This document shows positions 15,613-23,860 of a DNA stretch of 35,065 nucleotides, piece by piece. The position numbers and the translations under genes are program-made. Location: positions 1 through 35,065 of the forward strand of contig JASEHE010000007.1 in assembly GCA_030018915.1 (NCBI GenBank), written 5' to 3'. Under the pieces are notes generated by a model. That model saw nothing but the letters and a program-made list of their open reading frames with translations, made no database searches and was not told where the DNA came from. The DNA comes from Verrucomicrobiota bacterium (lineage in GTDB: Bacteria > Verrucomicrobiota > Kiritimatiellia > UBA8416 > SLMC01). The first letter of the stretch is position 1. Each line of letters begins with the position of its first letter.

Positions 15613-16245
15613 ATGAAAAACAACCTGTCAGATATCGGTCGTTTGGTGGTTTGCGTCTTGTTCTGCGTTTGGTTCTCATGTTCGGTTATGGGCGCGAGTT
15701 CCGAAAGCAAGCCAGCGACGCGGAAGCCGGTCTCGGCGCCGGCCGGCGCCGAGACGGACAAGACGGAAGAGGAGAAAAGAAGGGCGGAATTGACCGCAAA
15801 AGCGGACGCGGCCGGCGCCCAAATTGCCGCCTTGAACAAAGAGGAAGAGGAGTGCTCCGGCAAGCTCCGCGATGTCATGAAAGCCCTGACCTGGTTTACC
15901 ACCGGTGATTCCACTTCCATCACGAACAAAGGAATCGTGGCGATGCAAGAAAGGCTGAAGGAACTTCAGGCGGAGACCAAGAAGATCAAGGCGGAGTTGA
16001 AGCCTCTGATCGAAGCTTTGCCGGAATTTCAGGGACTGAGCCTGGCATCAAAGGACGGATACGCAAAGCTGGCCGAGCTGCGCGAGAAGCGAATGGCGCT
16101 CACGAAAGAGAAAGACAGCGCGGTTGCGACGTTGTGGCAGATGAACCGAAGGGAACAGCTCGATCGTGAGAATGCCGAGAAGAATAGGGCCGCGGCAGAG
16201 TCCGGCGCCGGTCAATCCATTACGAATCGGACGGAATCGCGTTGA
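15613..16245 (+). CDS. Small secreted coiled-coil protein, first gene of operon 1
   Basis: The ORF track starts at 15574, but the ATG at 15613 gives a clean signal peptide (MKNNLSDIGRLVVCVLFCVWFSCSVMG) and a 210-aa precursor. After a short Ala/Pro-rich stretch, residues 50-200 are two long charged helices (AELTAKADAAGAQIAAL, ERLKELQAETKKIKAEL, KLAELREKRMALTKEKDSA) separated by loops, as in an antiparallel coiled-coil hairpin. No catalytic motif is seen. It precedes the M4 protease gene by 42 bp and lies downstream of sigma-54 promoter P1. It resembles in layout, more than in sequence, the coiled-coil proteins at 22172 and 23017. It may be a chaperone, adaptor or anchor for the giant protease; this is inference. 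Confidence 0.75.
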   Translation: MKNNLSDIGRLVVCVLFCVWFSCSVMGASSESKPATRKPVSAPAGAETDKTEEEKRRAELTAKADAAGAQIAALNKEEEECSGKLRDVMKALTWFTTGDSTSITNKGIVAMQERLKELQAETKKIKAELKPLIEALPEFQGLSLASKDGYAKLAELREKRMALTKEKDSAVATLWQMNRREQLDRENAEKNRAAAESGAGQSITNRTESR

Positions 16246-16287
16246 TCAGAATGACAATCTGAGAGATTCTGGCAAGGGGGCCAAAGC

Positions 16288-19200
16288 ATGCAAACGGACG
16301 GAAGACGTTTTCGCCCGGTTGTCGCCGGACTGGTTCTTCTTGTTGCCGCGACATGGAGCTTCGCGTTTCGGGGAGAGGACCAGGCGCCGGAGCCGGGCGC
16401 ATGGGTCGCGCCTGCGCCAGCGGCCTTTGTGCGGCCGCCCGATGCAAAGGTCCGCGCCGCGGCGGCTGTCCCCGGGTTGAGGGTGCGGTGGGATGAGCGG
16501 ACCGGCCGACCGTTGTCGGTTGTCATGTCTGACGTTGCGGCAACCGCGAAAGCACTGGCGGTCAAGCGATTGAAGGTTGCCGGCGCTGGTGATTTCCGGA
16601 AGGACGCGATTGCCGTATTGGACAACGTGGGCAAGCTCTATGACGTGAAAGACGCGGAACGGGAATTCGCTCCCATGACCGACGATCTGGACGTTCACGG
16701 GTTCCGCCATGTGAGGGTTGAGCAGCGCCACGCCGGGCTCCCAGTGGTGGGCGGCGCGATGGTGGCACACTTCGATCGAGCCGGCAAGCCGTTTGCCGTG
16801 AACGGGTCGTACGTGCCCGGTCTCGCGGTGGATACGATTGCCGCGCTGACTGCGGAACAGGCCACGGCAGCCGCTCAGGCGGACCTCCAGGCAATGGGGA
16901 AGCCCGAAGGAACGACATTCGGCAAGACGCGCCTCGTGATTTTCGCGCGGACGAAGATTCCGGCGCTCGCGCATGAACTCATCCTGGTTTACGATGACGC
17001 GGCAGCCGGTCCAGGGAGATGGCGATATTGGGTGGACGCCAGGAACGGGAATATTCTCTCGCGGTACAACGATATTCAGACGGCGAGCGCGAGTATTTTC
17101 GGTCGTCTTCTGCCGGGGGAAGGCGGCGCCGGCGTGACGATTTCGGCGGAGCTGAACGCGTCCGTTTACAGCATGGAGAACTTCATCCGCATGTGGACGG
17201 TCCGCAACGACGGTGGAGGGCGCGTCGGCGAGATGTACAACGACGCCATTGACGCGGGGGCGATCGCGTTTCGCCATACAAACAACTGGACAATTCCGGC
17301 GCCGCGCCATGAAGACCGGGCCGAGGTTTCCGCCGCCAATAATTTCAACGCAATCCAGACGTACTATTCCACCGTGCATGGCCGGAGCAGCTTCGACGGC
17401 TTCAACGCGCTGGCTTTGGCGCGGGCGCACGTTGGCGTCAATCTTGTCAACGCCTACTGGAGTCCTACCGAACAGAACTTCTTTTTCGGCGACGGCGACG
17501 GGACGACGGCGAATTCGCTCTGCGTACTGGACGTCTGCGCGCACGAGATCCAGCATGCGGTGACGGAGCACAGCGCCGGCCTTATTTATCAGAACGAGTC
17601 CGGCGCATTGAACGAGTCGTTTTCCGATATATTCGGCGCGCTGGTCGAGTTCAATACGCAGCCGGACAATCGCGCGGCTTATCCGAACATCACGCCTGGA
17701 ACGGCCGACTGGCTGATGGGGGAGGACTGCTGGCTTACCTCGACTGCGCTGAGGGACCTCAGGAACCCGAAGAACGCGGCGACGGTGGGCGCGGGCAACG
17801 AAATGCCCACGTACTATCAAGGCGACTACTGGCACTTCGGCGCGGATGACAACGGGGGCGTGCACCGGAACATGAGCGTGCAGTGTTTCATGTTCTATCT
17901 CTTGTGCGAGGGAGGCTCCGGGAACAACGAAGGGCGGGACTACCACGTGCCGGGCATCGGCATCCTGGACGGCCGTCTGTTGGCCTATCTTACGCTGACT
18001 CAGTATATGACGGCGGACACCGACTATCGCATGGCGCGAGAGGCATGGATGCTTGCCGCGCTGGAAATGGACGCGGCTGGCGGCTATACGACTCACTACT
18101 ACGTGAGCGCCTGGGCGGCCTGGCGCGCCGTGGGAATCGGGAGTCCCGACTTGATCGAGCCGTATGCCGATTTCTATTCGGCCGGCCGGGTCGGCGTTGG
18201 GCCATTCAATCCGACGAACAAGACCTACACGATTTTCAACCCTTATTCGGTGGCCCATACATGGGCGATCGCCGCCGATTATTCGTGGGTTGTCATTTCT
18301 CCTTCGAACGTGACGTTGCCGGCTTTGTCGCGCACTAATGTGGTGGTATCCATCACGTCATTGGCCGCGACTCTGCCAGAGGGCGTTCACACCAACGTCG
18401 CGCGATTCGGGAATACGACCATGCCCGCGAAAAGCGCAACGCGAAACGTGATTCTCATGGCGCTCGACAACTATCATTGTGTTTCCACGAACTTCAGTTG
18501 GGTTGGCGACGCGAACGTATGCCGGAATGTGGTCCTGGACGACGACGGTGTCAGCGAGGCCCTTGCCGCGCCGTTCCCGATCAACTACTACTTCCGCTCG
18601 TTCACCAATTTTTATGTCTCGGCAAATGGGATGATCGGGTTCTACAACGAAGGCTTGGATGAGTGGAACAACGCGGATATTCCCGCGAACAGCCTGCCCA
18701 ACGGCATGCTGTGTCCGTTTTGGGACGATCTGGACCCCTCAGTGACTCCGGGCATGATTCGCTGGGGCGTGACCGGGACGGAGGCGCAGAGCAACCGTCA
18801 GTTGGTCGTGTCGTGGACTGATGTTGCGCACGCATCCGATAAAAACGCGCGGTTTTCGTTTCAAGTTGTCATCCCGGAGAGGAGTGGTGTCAACCCCAGC
18901 GATTTCGTTTATCAGTACCGCGAGGTGGGCCAGAAGCATGAAACGCTCGGCATGGGAATGAGCGCGACGGTGGGGTTGGAGGAGCCATATGGGGTGCTGG
19001 GGGCGAAGTACTCGCGCAACGGAAGCGCGTGGCTGGCGAACAACCAGGCCCTGCTGTTCACTCAGCTTCCACCTCCCGACTCGGCGAGGCCGACTGGCGC
19101 GATCAGCGTCTGGAATTGGACCACGTCGAGCGTGACGTTCGAGTTGCGATTCAACGAGATTGTGACGAATTTCACGTCGTCCGACGTGGTCATGGGCGTT

Positions 19201-22170
19201 TCTCCCCGGTCGGCGCCGTACACTGCGGTGATCGTCAGGGGAGGCGGCGAGCGATACCTGGTTGACGTAACAGGAATTACGGGATTAGGAACTCTTGTTA
19301 TCCGTCTGCCGGAGAATGTCGTTTTCGATCTTGCCGGCAATGGGAATGTGGCCATTGCGCCGTTCTTGTTCGTGATGCCGACGCTGCAAACGGCTTTTGA
19401 GGACACCATGGAGGAAGGAGTCGGTTTGTGGACACGTACGGACAAGAATTACGAACAGGTTCGTTCCGACGCGTGGGAGTACGGCGCGCCGACCTATGCG
19501 CTCGGGCCGCCTGGGGCCTACAGTGGAACAAACTGCTGGGGAACGGTGCTGGACGGGCCGTGTGACAACACTCCGGATTGCGTGACGAAGGCATGGTTGA
19601 CGAGTCAGCCCATTGCCGTGGGCGAGAACCCGGTGCTTAGTTATGCGGTGTGGCACGATCTTACGAACGACACGGACATTTTTGTGCCGCCTCCTGAGCA
19701 TCCGTGGATAAACTGGTATGGCCGGGTGGAAGTGGAGAATGGGCACGGATGGTTGCCGGTCGCCACGTACAAGGGCCCGTCAGGCGGTTGGTTGCGGGAA
19801 GAGCTATGGCTGGACAACGACCAATTCGGCAATCGGACGATTAAAGTGCGTTTTGTGCTTTGGCAATGCGCCGGCCCTGGATTGTATGTGGATGACGTGT
19901 CCGTTTTCAGTCGGAAGGCGCCGGGCTTGTGCGTGGCGCAGGTGAACACGGCGCCGACCCCGATTTCGCCGATCGATACGGTCAATATGGATGTCCGGCT
20001 GTACAACAGCGGCACAGTGACGTATTCGAACGTGTCCGGCTTGGTTTCCAGTCTGAGCCCCGGCGCGACCGTGAACAGCAATTCCGTTCCAGTGTCCTAT
20101 GGGACCATGCTGCCGGGACAGCTTGCCTGGAGTTCGGGGTTTGTTCAAATCGCAATGGGCGGCATAGGCGCGTTGACCGGACCGCGGGTTGCCATGACAC
20201 ATGACGCTTTGAGCGGCCTCTCATCCTGGTCGGATGCAATCTACCTGACGGTTTCTGGAATGCCGCCGAGTGAGAGCAGCAATATCATTGCCGTCGGATG
20301 TTCCGAGGGGGTCAAGAACTGGATGGGCGCTTTTCTCCAGGGTGATGGAGGGCAAGGCTCTTCGATCTTCCAGTTGATCGGCGCCGGCCCGGATGGAACG
20401 CGCAATCCTCCTCAGTTCGACGGTATGCCTTCCGGAGACGACCGCTTCCTCCATGGTCAGGGCGCTGCCTCCGCTGTCGGCCTTTTTGGGGAGGGGCCCG
20501 GCGCGCCTGCAGACTTGGGGCAATTCTTCAAGCTTTTCAAGCACAACCTGTCCACTAACGATCGCGTCTATGTTCGGGCGTGGGACAGCTATTCGTTCCG
20601 GGATTCCGTGGCCTACGGCGATTCCGATCTCTGTTCGATAACGAACTTGCCGGCGCAAACCAACGATTTTGCGCAGTGGATCGTGAATACTGTCATAGAC
20701 CCGAACAGCGACTACAATGGCGACTCAATACCCGACGCCTGGGATATTGAGCATGGCCTGGATCCGCGCAGACCGGTCGGCGAGCCTCTGACGAGCGAAT
20801 GGATTTGGATGTCGCATGTCGGAAAACGAGGCGCGGCGGACGGCCAATTCACCACGCCGGCGAGAGTTGCGGTGAAAGACCCGTTCCTGTTTGTTTTGGA
20901 CACGGGCAACGCCAGGATTCAGATATTCAATCGGAACGATCTATCCTTTGTTCGATCGTTCGGAAGCGCCGGCACAAACGATTCGCAATTCTCGTTTCCG
21001 GGCGGACTGGCGCTGGATCCGCGGCCTGGCATTGATCGGATTGCCGTGGCCGACACGCACAACAACAGAATTCAAATGTTCTCGTTCGATCCGGTCACAA
21101 CGAACCTTACATTCCTCTGGAAAGTCGGACAGCCCGGTCCAATGGGAGTAGGGGCCAACAACGATCAGTTTATGAACCCTGAGGGTGTGGCCATCGGCTA
21201 TGGAGGCAACGTTTATGTTGCCGACACGGGCAATGGGGCGCACGTGTTGGGGTGTCGAATTCAGGTCTACGACTCTTCCGGCGCCTATTTGAGGACCATC
21301 GGCCCCGGGCACCCAACCGGGAGCGCCGGGGGTTTCATGTGGCCGCGCGGGGTGTGCGTGACGACCAATGAAACGGTGATTGTCGCCGACACCGGCAACC
21401 ACCGCATCCAGGCATTCAACCAGTTTGGCGTATTCCAGTGGCAGGCGGGGACAATCGGCAACGGCAATCTCCAGTTCAACTCGCCGCGCGGCGTCCAAGT
21501 GGGGCGATTGGGCCGCATCTATGTGGCGGATACCCTCAACAACCGGGTGGGGGTGCTTGACGCTTCCCGGAATTACCTTGCCGCATTTGGAACGTCCGGT
21601 TTTGCGGTGGGTCAACTGAATCATCCCTATGATGTCTGGCCTGCCGCAGACACGAACCTTGCCTACGTTGCCGACACGTTCAACAACAGAATCCAGGCGT
21701 TTTCCGTCATTATTGACGCGGATGGCGACGGCATGAACGATTTGTGGGAGGATTTGCACGGCTTGAACGCGACCGACCCGAACGACGCCTATGGGGACCT
21801 GGACGGCGACGGGCTCGGCAATCTGGCGGAGTACCTCCTGGGCTTCAATCCGGAAAGCATTGACACGGACGGCGACGGTCAGAGCGACGGCGCCGAGATC
21901 GGAATCCCGAATGATCCGCTCTCAATTCCGCTGCCGCCAGATCAGGTTGCCCTTGTGAAACTAGGGTCCGGACAGATCGTGTTCCTGTGGCGGGTATATA
22001 TCGGCGCGCGATACGCCGTGGAGCGCGGCGCTGACTTGCGCAATCCGGCGGGCTGGACCCGGCCGGCCGGGATCATTACGGCTTCGTTCGATGGAATCTA
22101 TGTTTGGGTGGACGACAATCCGCCGAGCTCGGGTCCCTGCTATTATCGGGTGGTGAGGTTTGTGCCGTGA
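16288..22170 (+). CDS. Secreted M4 (thermolysin-like) metalloprotease with NHL and TSP3 repeats
   Basis: This 1960-aa protein has a signal peptide (residues 1-26). Residues 80-260 look like FTP/PepSY propeptide regions, followed by an M4 catalytic domain (about 270-620). The zinc site is HEIQH (419-423) with Glu443 in NESFSD; the catalytic His526 lies in DNGGVHRNMS, all as in thermolysin. Next come a beta-sandwich region, a nidogen-like segment (FYVSANGMIGFYNEG), an Ig-like domain (LRFNEIVTNFTSSDVV), a jelly-roll region (1033-1208, ending LYVDDVSVF) and a TSP3 motif. About five or six NHL repeats (1505-1807, VADTGNHRIQAFN) and TSP3 calcium motifs follow. The last 75 residues (YAVERGADL to CYYRVV) match the end of the 3370-aa protein. 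AAGGGGG lies 7 nt before the ATG. It is predicted to degrade or process external protein. Confidence 0.93.
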   Translation: MQTDGRRFRPVVAGLVLLVAATWSFAFRGEDQAPEPGAWVAPAPAAFVRPPDAKVRAAAAVPGLRVRWDERTGRPLSVVMSDVAATAKALAVKRLKVAGAGDFRKDAIAVLDNVGKLYDVKDAEREFAPMTDDLDVHGFRHVRVEQRHAGLPVVGGAMVAHFDRAGKPFAVNGSYVPGLAVDTIAALTAEQATAAAQADLQAMGKPEGTTFGKTRLVIFARTKIPALAHELILVYDDAAAGPGRWRYWVDARNGNILSRYNDIQTASASIFGRLLPGEGGAGVTISAELNASVYSMENFIRMWTVRNDGGGRVGEMYNDAIDAGAIAFRHTNNWTIPAPRHEDRAEVSAANNFNAIQTYYSTVHGRSSFDGFNALALARAHVGVNLVNAYWSPTEQNFFFGDGDGTTANSLCVLDVCAHEIQHAVTEHSAGLIYQNESGALNESFSDIFGALVEFNTQPDNRAAYPNITPGTADWLMGEDCWLTSTALRDLRNPKNAATVGAGNEMPTYYQGDYWHFGADDNGGVHRNMSVQCFMFYLLCEGGSGNNEGRDYHVPGIGILDGRLLAYLTLTQYMTADTDYRMAREAWMLAALEMDAAGGYTTHYYVSAWAAWRAVGIGSPDLIEPYADFYSAGRVGVGPFNPTNKTYTIFNPYSVAHTWAIAADYSWVVISPSNVTLPALSRTNVVVSITSLAATLPEGVHTNVARFGNTTMPAKSATRNVILMALDNYHCVSTNFSWVGDANVCRNVVLDDDGVSEALAAPFPINYYFRSFTNFYVSANGMIGFYNEGLDEWNNADIPANSLPNGMLCPFWDDLDPSVTPGMIRWGVTGTEAQSNRQLVVSWTDVAHASDKNARFSFQVVIPERSGVNPSDFVYQYREVGQKHETLGMGMSATVGLEEPYGVLGAKYSRNGSAWLANNQALLFTQLPPPDSARPTGAISVWNWTTSSVTFELRFNEIVTNFTSSDVVMGVSPRSAPYTAVIVRGGGERYLVDVTGITGLGTLVIRLPENVVFDLAGNGNVAIAPFLFVMPTLQTAFEDTMEEGVGLWTRTDKNYEQVRSDAWEYGAPTYALGPPGAYSGTNCWGTVLDGPCDNTPDCVTKAWLTSQPIAVGENPVLSYAVWHDLTNDTDIFVPPPEHPWINWYGRVEVENGHGWLPVATYKGPSGGWLREELWLDNDQFGNRTIKVRFVLWQCAGPGLYVDDVSVFSRKAPGLCVAQVNTAPTPISPIDTVNMDVRLYNSGTVTYSNVSGLVSSLSPGATVNSNSVPVSYGTMLPGQLAWSSGFVQIAMGGIGALTGPRVAMTHDALSGLSSWSDAIYLTVSGMPPSESSNIIAVGCSEGVKNWMGAFLQGDGGQGSSIFQLIGAGPDGTRNPPQFDGMPSGDDRFLHGQGAASAVGLFGEGPGAPADLGQFFKLFKHNLSTNDRVYVRAWDSYSFRDSVAYGDSDLCSITNLPAQTNDFAQWIVNTVIDPNSDYNGDSIPDAWDIEHGLDPRRPVGEPLTSEWIWMSHVGKRGAADGQFTTPARVAVKDPFLFVLDTGNARIQIFNRNDLSFVRSFGSAGTNDSQFSFPGGLALDPRPGIDRIAVADTHNNRIQMFSFDPVTTNLTFLWKVGQPGPMGVGANNDQFMNPEGVAIGYGGNVYVADTGNGAHVLGCRIQVYDSSGAYLRTIGPGHPTGSAGGFMWPRGVCVTTNETVIVADTGNHRIQAFNQFGVFQWQAGTIGNGNLQFNSPRGVQVGRLGRIYVADTLNNRVGVLDASRNYLAAFGTSGFAVGQLNHPYDVWPAADTNLAYVADTFNNRIQAFSVIIDADGDGMNDLWEDLHGLNATDPNDAYGDLDGDGLGNLAEYLLGFNPESIDTDGDGQSDGAEIGIPNDPLSIPLPPDQVALVKLGSGQIVFLWRVYIGARYAVERGADLRNPAGWTRPAGIITASFDGIYVWVDDNPPSSGPCYYRVVRFVP

Positions 22171-22171
22171 A

Positions 22172-22786
22172 ATGAAGAATCGAAGCGCCAACGCCAAGTT
22201 GCGCGGTCTCCTGGCGCCGTTTGCGTCCGCCTGGCGGGCGCATCATGGCCCTAAAAGCGCGTATTTCGCGCGAGAGCGTGAAATATGCGGGCCGGCGATT
22301 CCGGCAATCGTCATTGGGCTTGCCGTTGCCGGAGTCTTTCTTGCGCTCGCGCCTTTCCCGGCAAAGGCGGAAAAGAAGGCGGTGTCCGAGTCCGATGGCG
22401 ACATCGCCGACGCCAGGAAAGCGGAGAAAACGAGCTTGGACTCGAATCTCGCCGACATGGTGCGCAAGATTCTGGCGGTCAACAATAGATTGAAGAGCGC
22501 CCGAGATCGGGCAATCCGGAGCGACCAGGAAATAGCAATGCTGCAGAAGGCGATCACTGAGAAGCAGGCGGAACTGGAAAGAAGACTGATTCAGAAGCGC
22601 CCAGATATCGCCAAGATGACCGGCGAGCGGGACAAACTGCTCAAGGAACATGCGGCTATTGTCGAACGTCTCGCGGAAATCAATAAGGGAATGGTTCACG
22701 GTTCCAAGTCCACGGCCAGCGAGGTTGATCCCGCATGCGGGATCAACGATTCTCAGCCTGAAGACCTGAAGACAGAGAAACCGTGA
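22172..22786 (+). CDS. Small coiled-coil protein, third gene of operon 1, with repeat elements at both ends
   Basis: The ATG at 22172 lies one base after the protease stop, giving 204 aa; the track's TTG at 22160 is less likely. Residues about 40-67 (PAIPAIVIGLAVAGVFLALAPFPAKA) are a signal peptide or membrane helix, unusually far from the start. Residues 75-175 are one copy of a coiled-coil module also found twice in the protein at 23017: SDQEIAMLQKAITEKQAELERRL, then KRPDIAKM and LLKEHAAIVERLAEI. The segment before the signal is coded partly by palindromic element B. The last 30 codons (HGSKSTASEVDPACGIND onward) are coded by element A. The true gene may therefore have been shorter at both ends. 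Function unknown. Confidence 0.65.
   Translation: MKNRSANAKLRGLLAPFASAWRAHHGPKSAYFAREREICGPAIPAIVIGLAVAGVFLALAPFPAKAEKKAVSESDGDIADARKAEKTSLDSNLADMVRKILAVNNRLKSARDRAIRSDQEIAMLQKAITEKQAELERRLIQKRPDIAKMTGERDKLLKEHAAIVERLAEINKGMVHGSKSTASEVDPACGINDSQPEDLKTEKP
22256..22299 (+). repeat. Palindromic element B, copy 1
   Basis: TATTTCGCGC-gaga-GCGTGAAATA (22262-22285) forms a 10-bp stem with one G-U pair and a GAGA loop, followed by TGCGGGCCGGCG. The reverse complement of 22981-23018 aligns with it (TATTTTCGCGC, GTGTGAAATATCCGGGTTAGCG). It lies inside the 5' part of the coiled-coil gene at 22172. Confidence 0.6.
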
Positions 22787-22790
22787 ACAT
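22691..22790. repeat. Inverted-repeat element A, copy 2, with 24-bp palindrome
   Basis: Terminal arms ATGGTTCACGGTT (22691-22703) and AACCGTGAACAT (22779-22790) are reverse complements apart from one extra base. Between them lies a perfect 24-bp palindrome (22724-22747, half-site GTTGATCCCGCA). The arms resemble those of the element at 15235-15383. The right arm contains the stop codon of the coiled-coil gene, and the palindrome might also end transcription of operon 1. Confidence 0.65.
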
Positions 22791-22798
22791 CCGGCTTC

Positions 22799-22853
22799 CC
22801 GGACCGCGATGGGCGCATTGTGAGCGAAGATTGAGCGCGTAAACCGGACCGCG
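22799..22853 (+). promoter_or_regulatory. Direct repeats upstream of promoter P2, possible activator sites
   Basis: CCGGACCGCG occurs at 22799-22808 and again at 22844-22853. They lie roughly 95 to 150 bp upstream of the predicted P2 start, a usual distance for sigma-54 enhancer sites. The same sequence was not found near P1, so the assignment is weak. Confidence 0.35.
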
Positions 22854-22922
22854 CGTCGGTCTATCGTTGGTGATATGAGCGTCTGATTGTCCGTCAAGGG
22901 GTTAGCGATGCTTGTGCGCAGT

Positions 22923-22940
22923 TTGGCATGTATCCTGCGT
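22923..22940 (+). promoter_or_regulatory. Sigma-54-type promoter P2 of operon 2
   Basis: TTGGCATGTATCCTGCGT has GG at 22925-22926 and GC at 22937-22938, exactly 10 nt apart. The flanks fit the sigma-54 consensus (TGGCATG for TGGCACG, CTGC for TTGC). The predicted start is near 22950, about 67 nt before the ATG at 23017. It lies in a 230-bp intergenic region that otherwise holds direct repeats and element B copy 2. Confidence 0.7.
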
Positions 22941-22980
22941 AGCTATAGCAGGAGTTGAAGATCAGCCATCCGTACTGAGG

Positions 22981-23018
22981 CGCTAACCCGGATATTTCAC
23001 ACGGGAGCGCGAAAATAT
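22981..23018 (-). repeat. Palindromic element B, copy 2
   Basis: Read on the minus strand, ATATTTTCGCGC-tccc-GTGTGAAATAT folds into a stem with G-U pairs, then CCGGGTTAGCG follows. It is inverted relative to copy 1. It ends on the start codon of the coiled-coil gene at 23017, so it forms the end of that mRNA leader. Confidence 0.6.
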
Positions 23019-23853
23019 GACGCAGGGGAAGCCAATTGTTCCGGCGATGCGGTTGGGGTGGTTGTTTGTGGCGCTGTTGTGCGGCGTCATGTGGCTTGGC
23101 GCTTGGAACGCCGCCTCCGACGCAGCCGAACCGGAAGCCGGGCCGGCGGAAGCAGGACCCGTTGAAGCATTGACGGCTGAAGACATCAAGGCGCTGGAAG
23201 CAGAGAAGAAGACGCTGGATGGCCGCATGAACGAAGTGGCGGCCAAGATCATGAAAGCTTATGGGCGTCTCAGCGATTTGCGCGAACTGGCGTTCAAGAC
23301 GGATGCCGAGGCGAAGGCTGCGCAAGATGAAATCGCGGAGAAGCAGACGGCCATGGAAAAAACGCTGAAGGCGAAATATCCGCGGATCGTCGAAATGGCC
23401 CGGGCAAATGAAGACGCGATCCAGGAGGCTACGGCTATTCGCCGGCGACTCTCGGAGACCCAGATGAAGCCGGCGACTGGGAAGTCCGACTCTGACGCGG
23501 CGCAAAAGGAAGCCAAGTCCGCTGAAACCCTGCCGGCCGCTGACTCCAAAGCGCAGGAAGCCGAGCGAGAGACGCTGAATGCCCGCCTGCGCGGGATCGA
23601 GGCCGAGATCAATGCGAACAGCTGGCGTCTCCGCGACTTGCGCGAACGGAATCTCAAGACGGACGTGGAATTGAAGACGCTGCGAGACGACATCGCGAGG
23701 AAACAGGCAGAGTTGGAAAAAAAGTTGAACGCGAAATATCCGGATATGGCCCGAACGAACGGGGAGAAGGATTTGCTGGTCAAGGAGCATGCGGACATTC
23801 GCAGGCTGCTCTTGGAGATCGCCGCGAAGCTGGCAGGAACTAGACAGGGGTGA
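23017..23853 (+). CDS. Small secreted coiled-coil protein with duplicated module, first gene of operon 2
   Basis: This 278-aa precursor has a signal peptide (hydrophobic core LGWLFVALLCGVMWLGAW) and a short Ala/Glu/Pro linker. Two copies of one coiled-coil module follow. Copy 1 (about 60-145) reads LDGRMNEVAAKIMKAYGRL, then DEIAEKQTAMEKTLKAKYP. Copy 2 (about 190-275) reads LNARLRGIEAEINANSWRL, then DDIARKQAELEKKLNAKYP. Each looks like two helices joined at a KYP turn, ending in a second helix (EHADIRRLLLEIAAKL). The gene at 22172 carries a single copy. The stop is 7 nt before the ATG of the 3370-aa protein, so both are probably translated together. No catalytic motif is present; a structural or partner role for the giant protein is an inference from pairing. 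Confidence 0.8.
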   Translation: MTQGKPIVPAMRLGWLFVALLCGVMWLGAWNAASDAAEPEAGPAEAGPVEALTAEDIKALEAEKKTLDGRMNEVAAKIMKAYGRLSDLRELAFKTDAEAKAAQDEIAEKQTAMEKTLKAKYPRIVEMARANEDAIQEATAIRRRLSETQMKPATGKSDSDAAQKEAKSAETLPAADSKAQEAERETLNARLRGIEAEINANSWRLRDLRERNLKTDVELKTLRDDIARKQAELEKKLNAKYPDMARTNGEKDLLVKEHADIRRLLLEIAAKLAGTRQG

Positions 23854-23860
23854 TTCACGC

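Noticed and set aside
16246-18258. 670-aa minus-strand ORF
   Set aside because: It is antisense to the M4 protease catalytic region; Arg/His/Val-rich composition and no domain mark it as a shadow frame in GC-rich DNA.
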